This document shows positions 3,799 to 9,069 of a DNA stretch of 9,069 nucleotides, one piece after another. The DNA is from CAIOJG01 sp964477455 (GTDB lineage Bacteria > Patescibacteriota > Patescibacteriia > Magasanikbacterales > GWA2-37-8). A program made the translations under genes and the position numbers. The notes beneath the pieces were generated by a model, which searched no databases, was not told where the DNA came from, and was given only the letters and a program-made list of their open reading frames with translations. Within the stretch, counting starts at the first letter, position 1; every line of letters starts with the position of its first letter. The stretch covers positions 1 through 9,069 of the forward strand of contig CAYZHG010000098.1 of the NCBI GenBank assembly GCA_964477455.1, given 5' to 3'.

Positions 3799-4035
3799 AT
3801 GTCTAATCATAATGTAATTGTTTATTCAACTTTGTCTTGCCCATATTGTCATATGGCCAAAGATTATTTTAAACAAAAGGGAGTGTCATTTGCAGACTAT
3901 AATGTAGGAATTGATCAAGCCAAAGCTCAAGAAATGGTTCAAAAGAGCGGGCAAATGGGAGTGCCAGTTATTGATATTGACGGCACGATTTTGGTTGGTT
4001 TTCAACCTGCAGAATTTGATCGTTTGTTGAAATAA
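3799..4035 (+). CDS. Glutaredoxin-like thiol-disulfide protein (CPYC)
   Basis: The 78-aa protein is a minimal thioredoxin-fold glutaredoxin. It has strand VIVYST (6-11), active site Cys14-Pro-Tyr-Cys17, helix HMAKDYFKQKGV, the cis-proline strand GVPVIDIDG (about 54-62) and a C-terminal GFQPAEFDRLL. Length and motifs fit the NrdH/YruB-like group of small glutaredoxins that reduce disulfides on protein partners in the cytoplasm. It lies between arsR and a permease set, so it may reduce the permease cysteines, the DsrE-like protein or the exported compound. The partner is inferred from context only. There is no SD; it starts 27 nt after arsR and ends 13 nt before the DUF2892 gene. Confidence 0.9.
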   Translation: MSNHNVIVYSTLSCPYCHMAKDYFKQKGVSFADYNVGIDQAKAQEMVQKSGQMGVPVIDIDGTILVGFQPAEFDRLLK

Positions 4036-4048
4036 AATTACTAACAAT

Positions 4049-4945
4049 ATGATGTTAACTAAAAATGAAGGCGCACTTGATAGATTTTTAAGAGTGTTGG
4101 TGGCGGAGTTATTGTTTATCGGGGCGTTTTTTTGGCTCGGAGGCGTCTGGGCGATAGTTGTTTATGTTTTGGCCGCTATATCGTTATTCACCGCAATTAC
4201 AGGTTTCTGTGCGTTATATTTAATTTTCAAGATTAATACACTTAACTCGTTTAGATTTAGTAAGGTTCAGTTTGCAGTCCTCGTTGTAGTTTTATTCGTG
4301 TTCGGAGTTGCTGGAAGTTTTACTAGCGATTTTTTTTCTAAGAAATTTTTCTTGGAAGATTTTAATAAGATGAATGATTCGTATAAACAAACATTATTTT
4401 ATACTGGCCAAAATAAAAGACCGGAAGCACTTGAAAATTATAATAGATTAGTAACAGCTTATCCTATATTTTTGAATAAATATACTAGCTATAATCCTTT
4501 TGTCTTTAAGTTTGATAATAAATTTAACGCTGATATCCTTAAAGTGTCAGATTTAATAATAGCACTTAAGGAACAAATTAATGCAGGGGATTTACCAGAC
4601 GCTCATAAAAAACTAGAAATCATAAGACCGATTTTTCAAGATATTTTAAAGCGTAATGGTTTCTCAATGCTAGCTGTAGTGTTAGTAGATTTTCATGACG
4701 CTATGGAGAAAATAATTATAGCAGCGGATGCTAAAGATGCTGCTGGTTTGATTGTGGTTTATCCAGAGGTAGATAATAAATTGCAGGCAGTAGAAGAACT
4801 TGCGAATGACGCTGAGATTCTAGCCATTCGTCTTAAATTAAACGAAGTATACATATTAGCTAAGAATGGACAATCAGAATTGTTGTCGGCAAAAGCTGCT
4901 GAATTAAAAAGTGCATTTGTAAAAGTATATTTAAAGCGTGGGTAA
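4049..4945 (+). CDS. DUF2892 membrane domain fused to a helical C-terminal domain
   Basis: Residues 5-63 fit the DUF2892 family: NEGALDRFLRVLVAEL, two membrane helices (about 14-31 and 35-60) and the signature TGFCALYLIFKINT with Cys53. A third helix (about 72-92) follows. Then comes a roughly 200-residue hydrophilic, mostly helical domain that I do not recognise. It contains repeats of helix-turn-helix hairpins (for example around 113-135 and 231-252, both with a Y-P turn, AYPIF and VYPEV), suggesting an internal duplication or a helical bundle. It has no heme motif and Cys53 is the only Cys seen. Stand-alone DUF2892 proteins are usually 60-80 aa, so 298 aa is an unusual fusion. It has no SD and is followed 8 nt later by the permease, so the two probably act together at the membrane. 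The first ATG is used; Met2 is also possible. Confidence 0.75.
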   Translation: MMLTKNEGALDRFLRVLVAELLFIGAFFWLGGVWAIVVYVLAAISLFTAITGFCALYLIFKINTLNSFRFSKVQFAVLVVVLFVFGVAGSFTSDFFSKKFFLEDFNKMNDSYKQTLFYTGQNKRPEALENYNRLVTAYPIFLNKYTSYNPFVFKFDNKFNADILKVSDLIIALKEQINAGDLPDAHKKLEIIRPIFQDILKRNGFSMLAVVLVDFHDAMEKIIIAADAKDAAGLIVVYPEVDNKLQAVEELANDAEILAIRLKLNEVYILAKNGQSELLSAKAAELKSAFVKVYLKRG

Positions 4946-4953
4946 TTTTCTCT

Positions 4954-5922
4954 ATGAGCTTATTTTATCCAGTGCAATTATTGGCTGATTGGCTTACGTA
5001 TTCCGTTCTTGAAATTGCACCAAAAACATTGCTAGGCGGAGCCGTAAATTTTTTTATTTTTGATACAATCAAAATATTCATTTTATTAACGATAATTATC
5101 TTCACAGTTTCCATAATTAGATCATTTTTCCCAGCGGAAAAAATCCGCAATATTCTATCTCGTAGACATAAATTCTTCGGTAATATACTAGCCGCTCTTT
5201 TTGGTATTGTCACCCCGTTTTGTTCTTGCTCGGCTGTACCGTTATTTTTAGGTTTTATTGAAGTTGGGGTGCCGCTTGGAGTTACTTTTTCATTTTTAAT
5301 TTCTTCTCCAATGGTTAATGAAGTGGCTTTGGTTTTATTATTTGGTATGTTTGGCTGGAAAGTAGCCGGAATTTATGTTATTAGTGGTGTTATTATCTCT
5401 ATTTTCTCCGGCATAATTATTGGCGAACTTCCAGTTGAGAATTTGCTCACTGATTTTGTCCGTAAAAATAAAGGAATAAATACTGTTAAACTGCCGGAAA
5501 TGAAATGGAATCAAAGAATAAATTATGCTAAAAAATATACTTGGACTATTGTAAAAAAAGTTTGGCCGTATATTTTAATCGGTATTGGTGTTGGGGCATG
5601 GATTCACGGTTATGTTCCAGCTGACTTTTTAGCACAATATGCTGGAGCAGATAAGTGGTATGCCGTGCCTTTAGCTGTGCTAATTGGAATTCCTCTGTAT
5701 TCTAATACTGCTGGTGTCATCCCTCTAGTCTCAGCTTTAACCGAAAAAGGTGTGGCTATAGGTACAACCTTAGCTTTTATGATGTCTGTTACCGCTTTAT
5801 CCTTACCGGAATTCATGATCTTAAGAAAAGTTATGAAAACAAAGTTAATTATTATTTTCGCCTCAATCGTGGGGTTAAGTATTATTTTTACTGGATATTT
5901 ATTTAATGCAATTATTAAGTAA
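4954..5922 (+). CDS. ArsP/YraQ-type permease (DUF318 family)
   Basis: The 322-aa integral membrane protein has about eight hydrophobic helices in two related halves: TPFCSCSAVPLFLGFIEVGV (87-106) with SSPMVNEVALVLL (117-129), and GIPLYSNTAGVIPLVSAL with SVTALSLPEFMIL later. The CSC motif (Cys90, Cys92) after TPF is the hallmark of the family. ArsP exports trivalent organoarsenicals through cysteine coordination, and other members of this family sit beside thioredoxins and handle unknown substrates. The arsR-glutaredoxin-DUF2892 context supports a thiol-reactive substrate. The second half lacks the cysteines (YSNT in place of FCSC), so the pseudo-twofold is asymmetric. No SD is present. I assign the family with confidence but not the substrate. 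Confidence 0.88.
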   Translation: MSLFYPVQLLADWLTYSVLEIAPKTLLGGAVNFFIFDTIKIFILLTIIIFTVSIIRSFFPAEKIRNILSRRHKFFGNILAALFGIVTPFCSCSAVPLFLGFIEVGVPLGVTFSFLISSPMVNEVALVLLFGMFGWKVAGIYVISGVIISIFSGIIIGELPVENLLTDFVRKNKGINTVKLPEMKWNQRINYAKKYTWTIVKKVWPYILIGIGVGAWIHGYVPADFLAQYAGADKWYAVPLAVLIGIPLYSNTAGVIPLVSALTEKGVAIGTTLAFMMSVTALSLPEFMILRKVMKTKLIIIFASIVGLSIIFTGYLFNAIIK

Positions 5923-5941
5923 TTTGCTAATCAAAATTGTT

Positions 5942-6265
5942 ATGAAATTAGGAATCATCATCAGCCAAACAAATCCTGAAACTGTATGGAATGCTTTTCG
6001 TCTGGCAAATTTTTCTATAAAACAAGGCGATGAAGTTAAAATTTTCCTTGTTGGTGAAGGGGTGGAGTATGAAGCGGGGAGTTCAGAAAAATTTAATATC
6101 AAAGAACAAACAACAGAATTTTTGAATTCTGACAATGCAAAAATTTTGGCTTGTGGCACTTGTCTAAAATCAAGGAATCAAGAAGAAACCAACACCTGCC
6201 CGATGAGTAGCATGAAAGATCTATACGAAATTGTAAATAAAAGTGATAAAATTTTAACTTTTTGA
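5942..6265 (+). CDS. DsrE-like sulfur-relay family protein with CGTC motif
   Basis: From the ATG at 5942 the 107-aa protein begins MKLGIIISQTNPETVWNAFRLANFSIKQGD, the Rossmann-like start of DsrE/DsrF/TusD proteins. EVKIFLVGEGVE follows (31-42), and near the C-terminus ILACGTCLKSRNQ (68-80) has Cys71 and Cys74, plus Cys86. DsrE relatives carry persulfide sulfur on cysteine; small single-gene members in accessory loci often have uncharacterised redox roles. An in-frame start at 5906 would overlap the permease end and does not fit the family N-terminus, so it is rejected. It lies 19 nt after the permease and is the last operon gene; its TGA is followed immediately by TAG. The likely role is thiol or sulfur transfer for the permease substrate, by context only. 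Confidence 0.85.
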   Translation: MKLGIIISQTNPETVWNAFRLANFSIKQGDEVKIFLVGEGVEYEAGSSEKFNIKEQTTEFLNSDNAKILACGTCLKSRNQEETNTCPMSSMKDLYEIVNKSDKILTF

Positions 6266-6283
6266 TAGAATAATCTTGTATAG

Positions 6284-6450
6284 AATGTTCCCTGTTTAAA
6301 AAAATTTATTTCGTACAGAAACTCTGCATTCGGCAAAATGGCTGGTTGTCTTTTTGGTGCAAGGACTGTCTTGTTTACTGTCAACTTTTTTAAATTAAAA
6401 TTACAGTTCCAAAAATAATAATAGTGTTTTTTTCCTGACACGGTAATTAG
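6284..6450 (+). other. Gene-poor spacer with a partial repeat and a remnant-like frame
   Basis: No convincing gene lies between the DsrE gene and the glycosyltransferase. The frame 6284-6418 is open (44 codons, ending TAA) and contains AFGKMAGCLFGARTVLFTV, with an ATG at 6338, but has no SD, no promoter and odd composition. It may be a remnant of a lost gene or an interspersed repeat. At 6405-6420 a 16-nt stretch AGTTCCAAAAATAATA is identical to 2905-2920 in repeat copy C, followed by a T-run but without the loop and 3' arm. It looks like a truncated copy of the repeat. Confidence 0.45.
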
Positions 6451-6479
6451 TTGAGTTTAAATTATGATTTGATTTATAG
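6451..6479 (+). promoter_or_regulatory. Candidate promoter for the glycosyltransferase gene
   Basis: TTGAGT (6451-6456), a 17-nt spacer and TTATAG (6474-6479) give a fair sigma70-type match, with a start about 35 nt before the ATG at 6521. An overlapping alternative, TTGATT (6469-6474) with TATATC (6492-6497), also has a 17-nt spacer and would give a shorter leader. Confidence 0.45.
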
Positions 6480-6520
6480 CACCGCTAGTTATATATCATT
6501 ATGTATGATAGAGTCATAAT

Positions 6521-7714
6521 ATGAAAATTGCATTTATTTACCAAGATCAAAAGTTAAAAACTGGAGCAGGCTGTATAAACAGTCTGATTTCTTCCAAGTT
6601 AGCGGAGGAAGGTGTCGAGATGATGCACCTTTATCCAAAAGTAAAATTGGTAGATTCTCCACATCATATGAAGGGGCTTAATAATATATTATTCTTTTTC
6701 AGTTTGTTGGAACATAGAAATAAAGTTTTGAGTTGTGATATCATCCAAGGAACCACATACACTCCAATCGCTTTTTTATCTTTTGAAACACCCATTGTGT
6801 CTCATTTTGGATCGACAACAGACGGCTTTATTCGTGCAACACCACGCACAAATCAAACTGAAACAAATTTAAAAAAAATATGGCACGAACTAAAACATGC
6901 TAAAATTATTGATGAAATTAATATAAAAACAAGAAGACCGTTAAGAGACATAGCTGATATTGAAAATTTAGTTGCTAAACGAGCAACAGCCATTATAGCA
7001 ACTTCTGAAATAGTAAAGAAAGATTTAACAAATGGTGGGGTTGATGGAGCAAAAATTCACGTCGTCCATAATGCGATAGAGGATTTTTGGTTTGAAAATA
7101 GTCCAACAACAATAGTAGATATACCATCGCTTGTTTATCTGGGGCGAGTTGGTCAAGATGTGTTTACACTCAAACTAAAAGGGTTAGACCGACTCATAAA
7201 TACCTATCGGTCGTTTAAATATTTACCCAAGGTAAGTATTTTAATGACAAATAATAAAAAACTCAGTTCTTGGCTGAGAGATTCTATCAATGCTAACACT
7301 GTTCACACAAACTTGTATAAACCAGAAATTAAAGAGAAATTGAACGTTCTTTGTGGTGGTGTGATGCTAGTTACTTCACGTTATGAGGGGTTTTGTTTAA
7401 GCATCGTTGAAGGCATGTCGCAGGGTCTTATACCAGTAGCGTTCCCAGTAGGGGTAGCTCCAGAAATTATACAGGACGGTGTTAATGGATATTTGGTCAG
7501 TTCTGAAAAAGAAATGGTTGAGAAAATACAACTTATTTTGAATGACGATGTTTTACGAAGAAAATTATCGGTCCAAGCACTTGAAACATCAAAACAATTT
7601 AATTCAAAAAATATGACTGAGAAGTTATTGATTATTTATAAACAAATTATTGAGAACAAACCAAGTAAATACGAAAAAAGATTAAGTATGAATAAAAAAA
7701 GACATCACCGATAA
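6521..7714 (+). CDS. GT-B glycosyltransferase, family 4 (GT1-like) type
   Basis: The 397-aa enzyme is a retaining-type GT-B glycosyltransferase that would transfer sugar from a nucleotide donor to a lipid, glycan or protein acceptor at the inner membrane face. The N-terminal Rossmann domain starts MKIAFIYQDQ and contains a TGAG loop (14-17). Linker strand LVYLGRV (204-210) leads to LKGLDRLI with Lys220-Gly221. The donor-binding region has SRYEGFCLSIVEG with the paired Glu289 and Glu297 (EX7E), then GLIPVAF, PEII and NGYLV (322-327). Length is normal for the family. The tail (about 380-397) is Lys/Arg/His-rich (KKRHHR) and may bind membrane. No SD is present. It is a single-gene unit with its own promoter and a terminator 24 nt after the stop, so the acceptor cannot be inferred from partners. 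Confidence 0.92.
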   Translation: MKIAFIYQDQKLKTGAGCINSLISSKLAEEGVEMMHLYPKVKLVDSPHHMKGLNNILFFFSLLEHRNKVLSCDIIQGTTYTPIAFLSFETPIVSHFGSTTDGFIRATPRTNQTETNLKKIWHELKHAKIIDEINIKTRRPLRDIADIENLVAKRATAIIATSEIVKKDLTNGGVDGAKIHVVHNAIEDFWFENSPTTIVDIPSLVYLGRVGQDVFTLKLKGLDRLINTYRSFKYLPKVSILMTNNKKLSSWLRDSINANTVHTNLYKPEIKEKLNVLCGGVMLVTSRYEGFCLSIVEGMSQGLIPVAFPVGVAPEIIQDGVNGYLVSSEKEMVEKIQLILNDDVLRRKLSVQALETSKQFNSKNMTEKLLIIYKQIIENKPSKYEKRLSMNKKRHHR

Positions 7715-7737
7715 CCTTTACGACAAGCAACAAGAGT

Positions 7738-7780
7738 AAATAAAACATAATGACAAAAACTAGTCATTATGTTTTATTTT
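7738..7780 (+). terminator. Perfect 17-bp AT-rich terminator hairpin
   Basis: The arms 7738-7754 and 7763-7779 pair perfectly over 17 bp around an 8-nt loop, with a T-rich 3' flank and an A-rich 5' flank. It ends the glycosyltransferase message and could act in both directions. The ATAATGAC core recalls the ATAATGGC stem of repeat copy A, but the upstream CCAATT/TAGAG box is missing, so I do not count it as a repeat copy. Confidence 0.75.
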
Positions 7781-7831
7781 ATCAGGCTACTTGACTATTT
7801 TCCTCATTGAGAGCACACTATATATAATGTT

Positions 7832-7853
7832 CAATTAAATAATTATTTAATTG
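7832..7853. repeat. Perfect 22-bp palindrome upstream of the lipoprotein gene
   Basis: A self-complementary 22-nt sequence centred between 7842 and 7843, made of C, A/T bases and G only at its ends, lies in the 268-nt gene-free stretch between the glycosyltransferase and the lipoprotein. Its zero spacer favours a DNA-binding dimer site over an RNA hairpin. The right edge overlaps a candidate -35. Confidence 0.7.
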
Positions 7854-7879
7854 TTTAATCGTGTATAGTAAAATAATTA
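7851..7879 (+). promoter_or_regulatory. Candidate promoter for the lipoprotein operon
   Basis: TTGTTT (7851-7856), a 17-nt spacer and TAATTA (7874-7879) give a moderate match whose -35 overlaps the palindrome. The leader would be about 95 nt. A TATAAT at 7823-7828 exists but has no -35 at proper distance. The strongly AT-rich setting makes chance matches likely. Confidence 0.35.
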
Positions 7880-7982
7880 CATTATGGAAAAATAAAAAAA
7901 GGCAAGGAATTATATATTTGTTTTTACCAGCACAGAATCAAGCGATAGATCAGAAATCGGATATTAATCTATATAAATATAT

Positions 7983-8597
7983 ATGACCAATCAAAAATTT
8001 TTGCTAACTGCCTTTATCATACCTCTGCTAACTATGGGAGCAGGGTGTACTCCGCTATCAACGACAACACCAGTTTCCCAGCCGGTTACTGTACAGACCA
8101 CATCTACTCCAGATTCGTCTTTAACACCAACTGATTCTCTCGCTACCGTCTCTCAAACACCGTCGTCTGATGGGGTGCGCACTATCGTAGCGGCCGAACC
8201 GGACGAGACTTGGGTGCTCTACACAAACAAAGCTTTGGGATACTCAGTCAACACACCAACCAAAGGCGGCAACACGCCGACTTGGGAGATGAAATATGTC
8301 GACCAGAGCGATCCACATATAATCAATGGTTGTTATTTTTATCTCACCCCAACTCCAAAAAATCCACCTCAAGGTGACATTGTTGTAGTGTCTGACGGAA
8401 CCAAATTTTGTCATACCAAAATCGAGCTTGGAGATTCTCCTTCAATTTTTATAGTTGATGAATACGCGACTATTGTAGGCAAAAAAATTATTGTTATTGA
8501 ATTCAAGAAAGGAATCACAGACGCCAGCGTGTTTGTTGCTTCCGATTATCAAAAGACCCTCGACGGTATTATGGGAACATTTCAGATGAATTATTAA
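7983..8597 (+). CDS. Probable secreted lipoprotein with Thr/Ser/Pro-rich linker
   Basis: The 204-aa protein starts with a signal peptide (MTNQKFLLTAFIIPLLTMGAGC) in which Cys22 would be lipidated. The lipobox GAGC has Gly at -3, where Leu is usual, so it is imperfect. Residues 23-65 are a Thr/Ser/Pro linker typical of surface lipoproteins. The folded part (about 75-204) has TWVLYTNKALGYSVNTP, two Cys (117 and 143) that could form a disulfide, and a final helix-strand LDGIMGTFQMNY. This layout ('y.n...gys...P' and a terminal 'd.il.tF.') resembles small PsbP/Mog1-like lipoprotein domains, but I cannot name the family. GC content is higher than in adjacent genes. There is no SD. It is followed 15 nt later by a YtxH-like gene. 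It is probably anchored on the outer face of the membrane; the role is unknown. Confidence 0.8.
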   Translation: MTNQKFLLTAFIIPLLTMGAGCTPLSTTTPVSQPVTVQTTSTPDSSLTPTDSLATVSQTPSSDGVRTIVAAEPDETWVLYTNKALGYSVNTPTKGGNTPTWEMKYVDQSDPHIINGCYFYLTPTPKNPPQGDIVVVSDGTKFCHTKIELGDSPSIFIVDEYATIVGKKIIVIEFKKGITDASVFVASDYQKTLDGIMGTFQMNY

Positions 8598-8612
8598 TTA
8601 TAAACCTTCAAT

Positions 8613-8948
8613 ATGGAAAATAAATTCAAAAAAGGCTTAATTTTAGGTGGGTTGTTGACAGCAGGTGCGGTATTAGGATTTATAAACAGTAAAGCTAGCA
8701 AAGAGCTCGCAGAAGATGTACAAAAAGATCTTAAGGTTTTGGCAAAGCATTTGAAAAATAGTTTACACAAACTAGAAGACGTGACCAAAGAAAGTTTTGA
8801 TGAACTAGCTACAGCTACAGTTGAGGAATATGCAAAAAATAGACAGTTAGCAAACGATGTCAAAGAAACTCTCACGACTGCTTTGCGAGCAAAATGGCAA
8901 GACATGGAAGAAGAATATTTAACTGATAAAGAAGAAGAAAAAAAATAA
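8613..8948 (+). CDS. YtxH-like protein: one membrane helix plus coiled coil
   Basis: The 111-aa protein starts MENKFKKGLILGGLLTAGAVLGFI: a short basic start and a Gly/Leu-rich membrane helix (about 8-25). A long amphipathic, Lys/Glu-rich region (26-111) follows, with hydrophobic residues at heptad-like spacing, and the tail is very charged (DKEEEKK). This is the layout of the YtxH/gas-vesicle-like envelope proteins, small stress-associated membrane proteins with a cytoplasmic or periplasmic helical tail. It follows the lipoprotein by 15 nt without a terminator, so the two are probably co-transcribed. No SD precedes the ATG. The opposite-strand frame over the same bases is a shadow. The family call rests on architecture rather than a diagnostic motif. 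Confidence 0.75.
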   Translation: MENKFKKGLILGGLLTAGAVLGFINSKASKELAEDVQKDLKVLAKHLKNSLHKLEDVTKESFDELATATVEEYAKNRQLANDVKETLTTALRAKWQDMEEEYLTDKEEEKK

Positions 8949-9036
8949 TAATTCTATAATATTTTTCACCAACATCATACAGGTAAGAGGAAAAGATTTT
9001 CTTAAAAAAAGCATTGGATAGAGTAGAGTGGTCGAT

Positions 9037-9069
9037 GGTTTTTTGTTTACAAAAAAACCGCCCGTAACT
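9037..9069 (-). terminator. Possible end of a minus-strand terminator at the right edge
   Basis: Read on the minus strand, the edge gives ACGGGCGG (9065-9058) followed by seven T's (9057-9051). This is the form of the 3' arm plus U-tract of the terminators at 961-1025 and 3340-3409; the 5' arm would lie outside the window. A second reading is a self-contained hairpin, GGTTTTTTGT (9037-9046) with ACAAAAAAACC (9049-9059), with one A bulged. The stretch 8949-9036 holds no gene I can support. Confidence 0.4.

Noticed and set aside
5906..5941. Upstream ATG for the DsrE-like gene
   Set aside because: It overlaps the end of the permease and adds residues foreign to the family, whose N-terminus matches MKLGIII at 5942.
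6178..6441. 87-codon minus-strand frame after the DsrE gene
   Set aside because: It overlaps the conserved CGTC-containing end of the DsrE gene, has no start signals and shows no recognisable domain.
8949..9069. tRNA or small gene at the right end
   Set aside because: No cloverleaf arms or T-loop consensus are visible. The ATG at 9035 gives only about ten codons, and TATAAT at 8955-8960 has no -35.

Overview
The window looks like chromosomal DNA of a small-genome bacterium, most likely a Patescibacteria/CPR lineage (Parcubacteria-like). This is an inference. It rests on strongly AT-rich DNA, short single-domain proteins, most genes lacking any Shine-Dalgarno (SD) sequence, and ordinary use of TAA, TAG and TGA as stops. 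I see no rRNA, tRNA, CRISPR array, insertion sequence or phage structural gene.

Two kinds of transcription unit are interleaved. The first kind is GC-balanced 'cassettes': a consensus promoter (best seen for the first two), a leader hairpin, a strong SD, and a small protein I do not recognise. The two complete ones end in a long bulged terminator. They comprise a partial minus-strand gene at 1-152, a unit at 291-1025 (gene 475-903), and a unit at about 2952-3409 (gene 3030-3254). A possible terminator of a further minus-strand unit sits at the right edge (9051-9069). The second kind is AT-rich genes without SD sites: an 85-aa orphan (1172-1429), a zinc-finger protein with a kinase-like tail (1580-2422), a TspO/MBR membrane protein (2430-2834), the arsR operon (3469-6265), a family-4-type glycosyltransferase (6521-7714), a lipoprotein (7983-8597) and a YtxH-like membrane/coiled-coil protein (8613-8948). 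Three same-orientation copies of a conserved terminator-like repeat (1055, 1441, 2884) punctuate the left half, and a fragment of it lies at 6405.

The clearest functional unit is the five-gene operon at 3413-6265: a Cys-rich ArsR-type repressor, a CPYC glutaredoxin, a DUF2892 membrane protein with a novel C-terminal helical region, an ArsP/YraQ-type permease with a CSC motif, and a DsrE-like protein with a CGTC motif. A consensus promoter whose -10 and start region are covered by an 8-6-8 inverted repeat precedes it. The simplest model is a thiol- or metalloid-responsive repressor controlling a permease with dedicated cysteine-based redox or sulfur-transfer partners. The substrate (arsenical, other metalloid or sulfur species) cannot be told from sequence.

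The most unusual structures are the repeated terminator element with a conserved upstream box, the pair of identically built bulged terminators preceded by SD-like sites and short reading frames, and the coexistence of two translation-initiation styles in neighbouring genes.
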